This document shows positions 52,705 to 63,913 of a stretch of DNA of 64,000 nucleotides, one piece after another (within the stretch, counting starts at the first letter, position 1; the number at the start of each line of letters is the position of its first letter). Position numbers and translations under genes: made by a program. Under the pieces are notes generated by a model. It was not told the origin of the DNA, ran no database searches, and saw nothing but the letters and a program-made list of their open reading frames with translations. This stretch comes from Thereva unica (Eukaryota; Arthropoda; Insecta; Diptera; Therevidae): NCBI GenBank assembly GCA_949987705.1, contig OX465281.1, positions 160,036,393 through 160,100,392 of the forward strand, written 5' to 3'.

Positions 52705-53576
52705 AATATAAAAACAATTTGTTAGACGTTAAAACCATCAACATAAAAAGATGGACACACTACACGAACACGGACAGTAAAGCAGAATTACACGGGTTCT
52801 CGGACGCATCTATGAAGGCTTATGCAGCTGCTGTATACCTCTGTGTTGTAGATGAGCATGGCAATCGACATTCTACGTTACTAGCGGCTAAAACAAAGGT
52901 GGCACCGTTGAAAACAGTGACATTACCTCGTTTGGAATTATGCGCTGCATCGTTACTTGCGAAGTTGATGCGTTACGTAAATACAGCATTAAAATTGGAG
53001 ACACGTTGTACAATGTATGCATGGACAGATTTCGAGATCTTCATTGCGTGGCTCCGCGGTCATCCCACCAAGTGGAAGACGTTCGTCGCCAACAGGGTGT
53101 CGCATATCCACGAAGTCTTGGGAGGAAGTATATGGAACCATGTGCCCTCTAAACAGAATCCAGCTGATTGCGCTTCAAGAGGAATGAGCCCAGCCGAACT
53201 CTGTGAACATGAGCTATGGTGGTGTGGACCCGAGTGGTTACGGAAATCAAAAGAACAATGGCCGAAAACTAAAAATCACCTACCCACAGAGCTCGAACAA
53301 AGGAAGGTCACCAATCTACAAATCAACATCGATGAGGATAATCTCGAATCAAGGTACTCTTCACTCACGAAGCTTCTTCGTGTGACGGCCTACTGCCAGA
53401 GATTTTCATTTAACGCTCGACGAAAGGCCGCTCACCGCTTGCATAGCTATTTAAAGGTAGATGAGTTGAATGCGGCTTTGAACTATTGGTTGAAGCAGGT
53501 ACAAGAGAAGCACTTTGGCAATGACATAAAGGCAATCCGTCAGCAAACATCACTACCCGACAAAGTAGATTGTTAA
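52705..53576 (+). pseudogene. BEL pol, RNase H and linker
   Basis: The segment contains LHGFSDASMKAYAAAVY, TLPRLELCAASLL, YAWTDFEIFIAWLRG and NPADCASRG, the order typical of BEL/Pao pol. The first codon of the frame is TTG, so it was translated as part of the polyprotein. It ends at TAA 53574-53576 and overlaps the integrase frame by a few bases. Confidence 0.85.
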
Positions 53577-54868
53577 AACTAACTCCATTTCTTGATGAGG
53601 ACGGCTTATTGCGAGTCGGTGGAAGACTAAGGCACGCTGAGCTACCTTTTCGGGAAAAATTCCCAATCATCTTGCCAGACAAATGTTTTCTAGCATTACT
53701 CATTATAAGGAAAACACACAGAGATACCATGCATGGAGGTCCGCAACTTATGATGCAAATTCTGGCTCAAAATTATTGGTTACTCAATGCCAGGAACACT
53801 ATTCGGCATGAAATTCATCAATGTCTAATTTGTTTCAGACAAAAGGCCGCCACTCAGAGTCAACTCATGGGCGATCTTCCAGCACCACGAATACAGGTAT
53901 CACGCCCATTCTCACACACCGGTGTTGATTATTGTGGACCCTTTGAAATAAGAACACATAAGGGCAGAAATCCCAAAAAATGCAAAGCGTACATTTCCCT
54001 TTTTGTATGTATGGCAACCAAGGCGGTGCACTTAGAATTGGTCACTGAACTAAGTGCTGAAGGATTCGTGGCCGCATTCCGCAGATTTACATCAAGAAGA
54101 GGACTGTGTGCGGAGTTGTATTGTGACTGCGGAACAAATTTCGTAGGGGCACATCGAATTCTACGAAGTCAACAACAAAAAACACTGAATCCACTAAATG
54201 ATGAACTTGGAGCCATATTGGAGGCTGAAGGTGTTAAATTTAATTTCATTCCGCCCTCATCGCCTCATTTCGGTGGACTGTGGGAGGCTGAAGTGAAATC
54301 AACCAAGTACCACATCAAACGAGTTATCGGCAAGGCCATGCTTACGTACGAAGAATTCACAACTGCTCTAACTCAAATCGAAGCCTGCCTGAATTCCAGG
54401 CCACTCACGGATATAAGTTCAGATCCCCGCGACTCCACTCCTTTGACGCCTGCTCATTTTTTGATCGGAGGACCCATATTAGCCATGCCAGAACCCTCCC
54501 TTCTAGATCTACAGGTTAATCGTCTAAATAGATGGCAACTGGTGCAGAGACTTGTACAAACTTTTTGGGACCGATGGAAATCAGAATATCTTAGTCGTTT
54601 GCAGCAACGACCTAAATGGCTCACTGCTCACGCAAATTTACAACCAGGCGAGCTTATCATACTTAAAGAGGACAATTTACCGCCTTGTCATTGGGCATTA
54701 GGGCGAATCTTGAAAGTCCACCCAGGGCAGGATGGTTTAGTCCGTGTTGTGTCCATACTAATAAGAAACAAGACATTAAAAGGTCCTATTACAAAAATAT
54801 GCAAATTGCCTTTCCAAATGAATAACGAGGAAACTTTTCAAACAGAAGCTAAAGATATTTCAACATAA
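53570..54868 (+). pseudogene. BEL pol, integrase
   Basis: 432 codons. An HHCC-type zinc part (HRDTMHGG ... CLICFRQKA) is followed by the DDE core: Asp in HTGVDYCGPF, Asp in YCDCGTNFVGA and Glu in GGLWEAEVKS. The usual SDNGTNF around the second Asp reads CDCGTNF here. A C-terminal DUF5641-like part (NLQPGELIILKEDNLPPCHWALGRI) ends at 54868. The frame is open throughout but lacks its own start. Confidence 0.88.
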
Positions 54869-55339
54869 CAAAACAAAAAGCACTTTCTATCAATTATGTC
54901 ACTAATGTAAAAAAAAACCCCCTTTGGCCACACGTACCTGAGAATTGCCTGCCCCACGGATAATTCTAGATTCCACATCCTTCCTCCTAAAAGCGAGTCA
55001 GGGCGCTATAACCTTTTCCATCCACTCTTTCAATTGTATTTATAGCTTCATTTACAAGGAAGGTCAGGAGGAACGTATTCAAGAACACCTGCATTTCACC
55101 CGAGGGATTCCTACAATGCAAACCCACATAATGAGAAAATCCACACTTCCAAAATCACTCTTCCTAAAAGCGAGTCAGGGCGCTATAACTCTCTTTTCAT
55201 TCCAGGTCAATCAAGGAAAGCTTCATGAGAGAAGGATGCTGCATTTGGGAACACCTACATCTTGTGGAGGAGTGATGATGACGATGTCAAGCCACATCCT
55301 ATGTTGACATCAGCCGCAGCGATGCCAAGGGGGGGAGTA
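54869..55339 (+). other. BEL 3' noncoding stretch
   Basis: No gene. A 27-base phrase CCTAAAAGCGAGTCAGGGCG... occurs twice (near 54988 and 55160), each after a TTCC-rich lead. The purine tract lies at 55329-55337. Confidence 0.7.
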
Positions 55340-56292
55340 TGTTCAGGGGCGAGCCCCTAAATCCGCCTAAAATAAAATTATTAGCTAAAATAATGTTAAA
55401 AAGAATTTTGTAACTAATTTATATAAAGTCAATGTAAAAGAATTTACCTTCAATGGGAGCTTGATACCTTAATCACCTTTTCATGGAAAAATAACTAAAT
55501 TTGACACTTTAATTTCAATAAATATAAACAAGTATAATATTCATATGTCAAAGGCATTAACATTCTTATAACCTATACTGCATTGCCGACCTAATTTAAA
55601 GTTTTAATATTTCACAAATAGAGTACGCCAATGTAGAGTACTAAAAAGAAAAATAGTTTCCTCTCCCAAAAAGGTCAGCCCGGGCCTTCGCAGAGGACTA
55701 GGGGTTATGACTTTTACTGAGCCAGCAGAGAGGTCAAGTCGTAATTAACAAGATATCAAGAGCCCCATTGGAGATATTTTCTGGTTTCAATTTTTATTCA
55801 TCTTAAGTATCAATTTCCATATTCATTTTTCATTAGCAACTTCTATTTTTAATTTTTTAATCGTTCAACAGTTTTTTCATTAATATTTTATTATTAGTTA
55901 GCAGTCTTTGAACAGTGTTAAATAATCAATTTCTATCTTCATTTTTGAATCTTTCAACAGTTTTTTATGAATATTTGCTAATTAGTTAACAGTTTTTGAA
56001 CAGTGTTAAATCATTTGTGAATTAATGAATTAGACCAAACGAATAAAACTTGTAGATTGAGCGCAAGTGTGTTTTATGTTATACATGAAGAGGAAATTGC
56101 AAGGATTCGGTGGTCAAGAGGCAGAAAAAGAATCTGGTGTACAAGAGGTCCCCGGTTCGAGTAACATCAAAAGACGACGAATTTATTTTTATTTTTTTAT
56201 TAAATACATTTTCTTTTTATTATTATTATTACTTATGAAATTAGCAGGATTTGGTCACTAAAAACAGGAAAATACGTCTTCAATCCAAAACA
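55340..56292 (+). repeat. BEL 3' LTR (953 bp)
   Basis: Pairs with the 5' LTR. Its first bases TGTTCAGGGGCGAGCCCC carry nine more bases than the 5' copy. A tRNA-like segment lies at 56101-56166. Confidence 0.93.
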
Positions 56293-56297
56293 CATGT

Positions 56298-57736
56298 TGC
56301 AAATCGAGGAAGACTCACTACTAGACCCGTTAGTGTGCTGCATAGTTTTTGGGAAGTTATCGACTTTTTTCTTAGAGTTGACAAATTTGAAGACGTTTCT
56401 AGGATCAGTATACACCTGGTCCCTCATGCTGCTGAGATATTCACCATACAGAGCAGAAGAGAGTAAACGAAATCTGTTATAGCAATCAGTAAATGTAATA
56501 AGACTCGGAGAGTTCTTTCTCTTTAAATAGGTCTTCCAGAGTCTATTTTTCTGCTTCCTTAAATGCTTCAGCTCATTGTTGTACCAAGGTGGAGATGAAC
56601 TGCGCAATTTTTGGGGCTCAAAAGGTACACATGAAACGATAGCTTCGTATAGTACGGTATAAAACCGTGCCACATCGACATCCAACTCATTTGCGGAAAG
56701 TAAGCTGTTGAAATCAATCAAGGCAAGCTTAGATGAGAGTTCATTAAAGTTAGCCTTCATAAAGTTGAAGGAGTGAGTTACCGCATCCGGACAAGGATTG
56801 TTCTTTGAGTTGAAGCAGTATATTTAGCAAGAGAGGAAGGTGGTAGTTGTCAACCGACGTCATGACTATTGGACTGGGTTCAACAATCATGTTTCCTGAG
56901 TCGGTAAAGAATGCAAGTTCCAACTGCCTCCCTAACACATTAGTCACACCACTCATTTGATTAAGGCCGAGTGAGAATAAGGAATTGAGAAAACAGGATT
57001 CCTTAGAGTTAATATTGCCTTCAGGGAGGTAGTTATCGTCAACTTCGTCAAATACCCACTGAATATTGGGTAAATTGAAGTCCCCAAGTAGAAGTAATTC
57101 ATCCCCAGTGTTCATCATACTCAGGGTATAATCAACACAAGAGATAAGAATATCATAGAGGCTCTTACTTCCATCGTCAAGTGTGCTAATCATATCTGGT
57201 TGGATATAGCAGCACAGCAGGAAAAGATTAGATTTAGAAAAGGAAATCTTGAGAGCGACAAGCTCAATGTCCAAATGGTTAGAGAAACTAGGAAGCGTAA
57301 TTGGGTTACAATTAAGGTGACAGCGGCAAGCAAGAAATACGCCACCCCCACGAGCTTCCGAGTCAGAGTAACGGTCCCTCCGAAAGACTTGGTAGGAGGA
57401 ATCGAAGAGTTCAGCATTAAGAAATCCTTCGTGGAGCCAGGTTTCCGTGATTGCTATGACATCGAACCCGCTAGACGCGGATGACTGAAGGATGTCGTTG
57501 GTTTTTGATCTTGTCCCCCTTACGTTCTGGTAGTAGAGGGCAAGCGGCTCGAGTTTTTTTACCTCCTTGATGTATTTGGAATGGAGACGTTTGAGTGATG
57601 GGCTCGGGGAACAAAAAGCTTGGTAAGGGCACCAGCAGGCCAGAAGCCAGGGTCTAAAAAAGTCTCGGCAATAACGGGCGGTGCAGACAAGACAAAAGAA
57701 GCAACAGGCTTGGAAGCCTTGCTGACTTTTCTGCAT
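56298..57736 (-). pseudogene. CR1-like non-LTR retrotransposon, endonuclease and linker part of ORF2
   Basis: From 57736 the frame includes YYQNVRGTRSKTND, ITETWLHEG, GGGVFLA and LLLGDFNLP, the apurinic-type endonuclease that nicks target DNA. A frameshift near 56760-56800 leads to a helical linker (PPWYNNELKHLRKQKNRLWK) that breaks off at the BEL insertion. The continuing sequence on the far side (45527 downward) fits directly. Confidence 0.83.
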
Positions 57737-58557
57737 GAAACAGTTCCAGGGTCTATAGATTTCATCCTCATATATTCACAGACAGACTCCGTCATAGTTT
57801 CAGGAGAGAATCGTGATATAAAGATATTTAAAGGTCTCGGTATCGTCACTAGAGGGGTGCACGGTTCTAGGGGAACTGTGGCTTCAGTGACCGGGGGATT
57901 GGCCACTATTAGAGGCGAAGAGGTTGATACCGAGACCGGCCTAGAGGTCGACTCTATCTCTGGAACGCGGGGCAAGGAACTCAGGGTGACACCGTCACCA
58001 ATGATGGCTTGGCGATCTCGATTTTTCCTGCGACTTTTACGACGCGCCTTAGTACTAGGTACAATTGGATTGTCGGCCTCCTCAGGCAAGAAGACATTCT
58101 CCGAACGAGAAGTAGCCACGGGGACGGGGCAGGGTAAAGGCAAAAGCTGCTCCTCAACCTGTAGGGCGTCATCAGATGCTTCCGTCGCTGAGGAGGTCTT
58201 ATTTGGAACAACGACGTTCTCCAATCTTGAGGACAGAGAGCTCAGGGCATTGTGATTTTGAATCACTGCTGATGAAAGCGATTCAATATCAACCCTAACA
58301 CGTTTCGTATTCCTTTTAATATCGTCCAATATGGGATGGACAGAAGCCGTGGAGCTAAAAGTGCAGGAGGAAGAAGTCGCGACCGGATTAAGCAACGCCG
58401 AATGTATGTCGTCTAACGACTCTAGTGCTGTTGCGACTCGGGAAGAAATTTTCTCAAATTTCTCAATCAAAGAACCCGTATTGGTCACAACAGAGCCCAG
58501 AGTGTCAGACAACGTGTCAAGCCGAACATTGATAGACTGGACGTCATCGGCTAACAT
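57559..58557 (-). CDS. CR1-like retrotransposon ORF1
   Basis: About 332 residues from ATG at 58557. The N-terminal ~130 residues look coiled-coil (LADDVQSINVRLDTLSDTLGS; SLSSRLENV). A Ser/Pro-rich middle has a basic patch KARRKSRRKNRDR. The C-terminus holds an RRM-like or esterase-free segment (LNIFISRFSPETMTESVCEYM). It overlaps the start of ORF2. The layout fits an RNA-binding ORF1 protein. Confidence 0.6.
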   Translation of the reverse strand: MLADDVQSINVRLDTLSDTLGSVVTNTGSLIEKFEKISSRVATALESLDDIHSALLNPVATSSSCTFSSTASVHPILDDIKRNTKRVRVDIESLSSAVIQNHNALSSLSSRLENVVVPNKTSSATEASDDALQVEEQLLPLPCPVPVATSRSENVFLPEEADNPIVPSTKARRKSRRKNRDRQAIIGDGVTLSSLPRVPEIESTSRPVSVSTSSPLIVANPPVTEATVPLEPCTPLVTIPRPLNIFISRFSPETMTESVCEYMRMKSIDPGTVSCRKVSKASKPVASFVLSAPPVIAETFLDPGFWPAGALTKLFVPRAHHSNVSIPNTSRR

Positions 58558-58776
58558 TTGAAAGTGCAAGATATTACTGGAGAAAGAGTTAAGACGATCT
58601 TAACTATACATTAATAGTTATTATGCAGTTATCTTTGTGTATTGGTACCTTATATTCATATAAGGTGAGTAAGATGGAATCGGAACACGTGGTTTGTGTG
58701 ATTTGCAAACAAGATATTGAAAAAAACTGTGAAATTTACAACAAGTACTTTGGATAAAAGAAAATCAATATTAAAA
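58558..58776. other. 5' flank of the CR1-like element
   Basis: Possible 5' UTR. On the + strand a 27-codon frame (58674-58757) has CVICKQDIEKNC after a perfect splice-donor-like AAGGTGAGT; it is too short to call. Confidence 0.3.
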
Positions 58777-59066
58777 AATAATTATTAGATAAAAAAAAAC
58801 TTTTTAATATAACACATTTTTATAACGAACTAAAAAGTATAAAATAATGGCACTAGCCCCATACACGTTTTTTCGTTTAAAATTTTACATATATTTTCAT
58901 AGCTATTACAAATTCCCAATCACAAATTTTCAGGACTATCTGTATGGTGTTAGAAATATGTTTGAGGTTCTAAATCTGTATGGGGCTAGTGCCATTATTT
59001 TATACTTTTTAGTTCGTTATAAAAATGTGTTATATTAAAAAGTTTTTTTTTTATCTAATAATTATT
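58777..59066. mobile_element. 290-bp hairpin element (MITE-like)
   Basis: Arms of about 86 bp (58777-58863 and 58978-59066) are inverted copies including CACTAGCCCCATAC and ACGAACTAAAAAGTAT. The frame 58847-59038 spans it by chance. Confidence 0.75.
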
Positions 59067-59590
59067 ATCTGCTTTTTAGTCTTGTGTGCGACATTTAGCA
59101 ATCACTTTTTAACATGGTCATGATATTATGACGGATACATGTGGAAAATTGTTACCTAAATCTACTAATAATATACCAATCTTTTTAATTTTGAAATTCC
59201 TGAAAATTAAAATGAAGGAGAAAGCTAAATTAATTTTATATGATTTTTATTTCAATAATAGCTGCATCTCTTTTTTGATCATTTTTACTATTTTCACTCG
59301 TGAGTGCTCGCAACTACTCTTTTACTGAAAAGCGCTTAACTGACTTTTGATTGTATTTAACTGCTTTCTTCATATAAAAACATCTATAAATTAAATTTGA
59401 GTCGTGATTATCTGAAACTTTTATCTATCATTTTACTTTGAATAATTTACCGTATTAATTTAAATTATGTAACTGGTACATGTGAAGGTTGTTGTAAAGT
59501 TAGGCAATCCACCAGTTTATGTCAGCCGCCAAGTTAAATTTACAATGACCTCATATACATAGTTTATTGTATTCTACTTATCACACCCTT
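59067..59590. other. AT-rich stretch without recognised feature
   Basis: I see no gene or repeat here. Confidence 0.5.
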
Positions 59591-61440
59591 TTCTGTAGTA
59601 CCTACGTCGCAGGTGTTGTGATGAAAATGGTAAGCCGTGCTCTGAAGAGAATGGTAACCCAGCCTCCTGAGGAGGCCGCCATGGACCTAATGATGTTCTG
59701 AGTATATTGTATTGCTTATGGTGTTTTACTTATCATACCCTTTCATTTGATACCCATGTCGAAAGGGTTCTGAAGAGAATGGTAACCGGCTTTCCTGAGG
59801 AGGTCGCCATGGATCTTATTGCATTACTTTTGATGCCTTTTCGTTTGATACCCATGTCGAGGGGGTTGTGAAGTAATTTAATCCGTTCTCTTGAGATAGC
59901 CGCCATGGACCAAACGAAATATTGAGGATAATATATTGCTTTTGGTATTCTACTTATCATACCCTTTCATTTGACACCCACGTCGAAAGGGTTCTGAAGA
60001 GAATGGTAACCCACCCTCCTGAGGAGGCCGCCATGGACCTAATGATGTTCTGAGTATATTCTATTGCTTATGGTGTTTTACTTATCATACCCTTTCATTT
60101 GATACCCATGTGGAAAGGGTTCTGAAGAGAATGTTAACCGGCCCTCCTGAGGAGGTCACCATGGATCTAAGGACACAGCTTATTGCATTACTTTTGATGC
60201 ACTTTCGTTTGATACCCATGTCGAGGGGGTTGTGAAGGAAATATTAATCCGTCCTCTTGAGATGGCCGCCATGGACCAAACGAAATATTGAGTATACTAT
60301 ATTGCTTATGGTATTCTACTTATCATACCCTTTCATTTGATACCCATGTTGAAAGGGTTCTGAAGAGAATGATAACCCACCATCCTGAGGAGGCCGCCAT
60401 GGACCTAATGATGTTCTGAGTATATTATATTGCTTATGGTGTTTTACTTATCATACCCTTTCATTTGATACCCATGTCGAAAGGGTTCTGAAGAGAATGG
60501 TAACCGGCCCTCCTGAGGAGGTAGCAATGAATCTAAAGACATAATTTATTGCGTTACTTATGATGCCCTTTCGTTTGATACCCATGTCGAGGGGGTTGTG
60601 AAGAAAATGTTAATCCGTCCTCTTGAGATGGCCGCCATGGACCAAACGCAATATTGAGTATACTATATTGCTTATTGTTTTCTAATTATCATACCCTTTC
60701 ATTTGATACCCATGTCGAAAGGGCTCTGAAGAGAATTGTAACCCACCCTCCTGAGGAGGTCGCCATGGATCTAAAGACATAGCTTATTGCATTCGACACA
60801 TGATTCCCTTTCATTTGATACCCATGTCGAAACCCTTTCATTTGATACCCATGTCGAAAGGGTTCTGAAGAGAATGGTAACCCATCCTCCTGAGGAGTCT
60901 GCCATGGATCTAAGGGCATGGCTTATTGCATTCGTCTTATGAAGCCCTTTCATTTCATACCCATATAGAGGGGGTTGTGAAGAAAATGGTAATCCGCCCT
61001 CTGGAGATGACCGCCATGGACCAAACGATAAATTGAGTGTACTATATTGCTTATGGTGTTCTACTTACCATACATTTCATTTGATATCCATGTTGAAGGG
61101 TTTGTGAAGAATATTTCAATCCGCCCTCCTGAGACGGCCTCCATGGACTAAAGGTATGTACCATGCTGCATTGTCATCACAGCTAAAGCTGTGTGCAAAA
61201 TTTCACCATGATAGGATATCCGGAAGTATTTGAAAAATCGAATGCAAAATTTGTTCCGTGAAGAAAACAGTAATCCGTCCTCTATAGTCCTCCGCCATGG
61301 ATCTAACGGTATAATGAGTATACCATATTGCATTGTCATCGGAGCTGAAGCTGTGTGCAAAATTTCAGGATGATCGGGTAACCGGAAGTAGTCAAAAAAT
61401 CGATTGCAAGATTTGTACCGGACAAACAGACAGACAAGAA
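59590..61440. repeat. Tandem array of ~95-130-bp units with three-unit higher-order pattern
   Basis: Units share CCCTTTCATTTGATACCCATGTCG, a GAGGAGGCCGCC-type palindrome and CCATGGA. Three types alternate: 'ATGGACCTAATGATG' at 59688, 60030 and 60396, 'ATGGATCT' at 59806 and 60158, and 'ATGGACCAAACG' at 59901, 60268 and 60634. The first type is 342-366 bases apart. The right end degrades and finishes with CAGACAGACAAG (61428-61440). Noncoding. Confidence 0.85.
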
Positions 61441-61469
61441 AGCGAGCTAATAAAAACGTTTTAATTAGA

Positions 61470-62389
61470 AAACATAATTTAAAATTTCATGACATATCTT
61501 TGCCAGAGGAAGTTGATGTTGTTATTTTTGACTAGAATACCTGTTCTGGGTTTTACCTTACCTTTGGTATAAAAGAGATTAAATTTAGGTGTCCTTAACC
61601 CACAGATCCTGTCACAAGAGATCCATGGCTGTTGGACTAGAGCAACATCGACTTCGCCTGATGCCAGGTGAAGCAGAAGCGAAGAGCAGATGCTGCTTTA
61701 CAATGGTGCAGGTTTATCTGTATCACCTCCACCATTTCCCGGATGTTTTGCTTCGACGACAGTCACATCCGCTTCATCGTCGCTGGAGTTGACTTCGTCG
61801 ATGTCTGAGCTGAGGAGTTGTCGCTCCGTGGAGAGGCTTCCAATGGCTCTGCCCAGCTCGGAGTCTGTCGATGCATCACCTTCGCTCTGACCTGTGCTTT
61901 CGTCATCGGTTTCCATGTTTTCTGGTGAGGCCTTGAATCAGGCCACTTGGTTTACTACCGCTTCTATGTCAGTTTTGTAGACCTTGAGTTCGATTTGTTG
62001 GAAGCCGTAGTTCACGGCGTATTTTTCTTTTGCCAGCTGGTGTAGTCGTTTTTCATTTAGGAGAAGAACAACTTGCATTGTGGCTATTGTTCCAATGTAA
62101 AGTCTGGTATGACTTGCTTAGCTCAAGCAATGTCATCCTGGACTTTGGTGTAGTCCTCCTTCGACACTTGGTCTTCCCTGATGGCCAAGCGGCGAAGGAT
62201 TCTGCTGGCCACGCGGATTTCTTGAGGACCTGCTTTTGCCGGGTTCCGTCTTTTCAGGTCCTTGGCCCTTCCGCAGACCATTCGCTCCCCTGATCCCCCC
62301 ACAGCGGCCGTGCCCGCAGGTGTACGCTGGGCTGGGCGTAACCGCAAGGAGGAGCAGGTTTGCTAGTGGTCGCTTCTGGCGCCTTTTTG
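61470..62389 (-). pseudogene. Non-LTR retrotransposon fragment: ORF1 end and endonuclease start
   Basis: On the minus strand, from 62347, a basic Arg-rich frame is followed in broken phases by an acidic ORF1 end (METDDESTGQSEGD..., 61916-61698). Overlapping its end in another phase, IQINLHHCKAASA (near 61725) begins an endonuclease, and QQPWISCDRICGL...RTGILV follows (about 61655-61520). 'INLHHCKAA' and 'QEPW'-type motifs are typical of I/Jockey-group endonucleases. The 3' side is lost into the tandem array; the 5' side is cut by a Helentron-like end at 62390. Confidence 0.65.
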
Positions 62390-62705
62390 AAGTGAAACTT
62401 CTTTAAAGACGGGGGTAACCTCGATCCCCTATGTAACGAAAAATGTCACGATGCAATAGCGGGAGATCCCCCGCAAGCCTCTCTCCGCTCCATCTAGCTG
62501 CGCGCGCAACGGTCGCTCGATTCATAGGAGCGCGGAGCGGGGTGAAGGGAAAGCCGCTCTCTGCTCTCTCTTCTCCAACATTACCCGACACGTGCACCCG
62601 TTTGGTTATGTTTTAAGAAGGCAGTGTATACATACATATATGTATAATGAAAATAAATTATTTTTGTTTTGTTTTGTGTTAGTGGAGGGACGGTTTGCTA
62701 TAGTT
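62390..62705 (+). mobile_element. Helentron-like end, copy 2
   Basis: AAGTGAAACTTC (62390-62401) followed by about 300 bases matching the reverse complement of 7790-8091. After GACGGTTT the two copies diverge where a MITE sits. The far end of this element was not found. Confidence 0.7.
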
Positions 62706-62875
62706 ACCCAGTGGGAAAAATTGGAAGCGATGCACAAGGGAGTGTACTTGGAGCACTCTCAAGGGAGCTTTCTTGGAGTTTTCATAAATTTTATATAAAA
62801 AAAGAAAACGGGCAATTATCTTCATGTCCATAAAATGCGACGATAGCATACTCAATAGCTCGGCTCTCATTGGGT
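62706..62875. mobile_element. Short MITE related to 41812-42476
   Basis: Tips ACCCAGTGGGA and CTCTCATTGGGT are near-inverted, and the interior 62760-62875 is the reverse complement of 42184-42310 with small changes. Inserted into the Helentron-like element. Confidence 0.5.
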
Positions 62876-63121
62876 TGGAACTCTCGTTGGGTGAAGACAG
62901 ACTATCGTTGCGGACTAGAAGCCTAAAATATATAAGCGGTGTGACGGTGTTACTTATTAGTTTTTTTTTTTTTTTTGAACGTTTCTAAAGCGCATTGTGA
63001 ACCACAATATCTACTCCTACATTGTAGTGCGAAATTATCTAAAAATAAAAACACAACAAATAAAATAAGTGCGAATAAGGACACTAAAATTAGTGCAGAG
63101 CATGTGCACAAAACAAGTGAC

Positions 63122-63913
63122 ATGTCTCTTTCAAACAATAACATTAAAATGAAAAACGCCAAGTGCGCCGGTAAATCTATCGCTGGTGATAGTGACTCCA
63201 GTGATAATTATACCCAAAAATCAAAAACAATGAACACTAGTGATAGTGACAACAATAGCGTGCGCAGTAATACGAAACGTCGCCGCAAAATCAAAGCTGT
63301 ACCTAACCTTGTGCAGCGAAAAGCAAGAAAAGAGGAACAGCCAGCAGCATCAGGGTCTAGGTCACCGGCCCCAAGTACCGTGGCCATAGAATCAAATCAA
63401 GAGTCATCATATGATTCCGTCCCAGGCCTACAAGAATATAAAGGCCAAGGAAACAGTTTCAGTGCACTTGCCACTGAAACTATAGAGGACGAGGTCAGAC
63501 TCGAACAAATTATTGAGGAGCTGAAAGAAAAAAACTTTCCCAGGCTCCCCAAAACAAATACAGTCAAAACGGCAGTGCTAGAGCCAAAGAAGCAAAAACA
63601 ACAACAACAACAGCTGATGACGCAGAAAAACATGCCCCAACAACAACAACCACAACAGCGAACAACAAAGCCCCAGCAACAACAACAAAAGAAGGAGAAA
63701 ATACCTCCAATTAATATTTTCCACCAAAAGCCGGTGGACACTATCAGGTTAGCTAAACAGGTGCTTAAGCATACAAACTTTTTTATTAAGCGCTTAAATG
63801 GAATAAAGCATGCGTTAGTTTTAAGTAGTTTAGAAGATTTCGTAAAAATGAAAAAGATATTAGAAAGGGCTGTAACGGTCGGTTGGAAAATTTATTTTGA
63901 CGGGGGAATTTAG
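63122..63913 (+). CDS. Jockey-like retrotransposon ORF1 (N-terminal part)
   Basis: The frame is open from 62975, where the codon is TTG; the first ATG is 63122. A basic, Ser/Asn-rich start has TKRRRKIKAV. A Gln-rich tract (polyQ, 63598-63690) precedes KIPPINIFHQKPVD and ALVLSSLEDFVKMKKIL, which resemble the nucleic-acid-binding part of Jockey-group ORF1 proteins ('PPI...', later 'eDF..m'). It ends at TAG 63911-63913, before the zinc knuckles usual for the family, so it may be broken here. An open continuation in the same frame follows to the window edge region. Confidence 0.5.
   Translation: MSLSNNNIKMKNAKCAGKSIAGDSDSSDNYTQKSKTMNTSDSDNNSVRSNTKRRRKIKAVPNLVQRKARKEEQPAASGSRSPAPSTVAIESNQESSYDSVPGLQEYKGQGNSFSALATETIEDEVRLEQIIEELKEKNFPRLPKTNTVKTAVLEPKKQKQQQQQLMTQKNMPQQQQPQQRTTKPQQQQQKKEKIPPINIFHQKPVDTIRLAKQVLKHTNFFIKRLNGIKHALVLSSLEDFVKMKKILERAVTVGWKIYFDGGI

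Larger units (their letters stand above)
45530..56292 (+). mobile_element. BEL/Pao LTR retrotransposon, 10.8 kb
   Basis: LTRs at 45530-46494 and 55340-56292 start TG and end CA. A 5-bp duplication CATGT flanks the element (45525-45529 and 56293-56297), the BEL norm. A primer-binding site TGGTCCTTCGAGCCGG follows the left LTR directly and a purine tract AGGGGGGGAG precedes the right one. Gag, protease, reverse transcriptase, RNase H and integrase are present with a few disruptions. It split a CR1-like element. Confidence 0.95.

Noticed and set aside
57620..58255. 211-codon plus-strand ORF opposite the CR1-like ORF1
   Set aside because: Antisense of the ORF1 coding region without any recognisable domain.
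63397..63741. Cys/Phe-rich minus-strand ORF
   Set aside because: Antisense of the polyQ tract in the Jockey-like ORF1.
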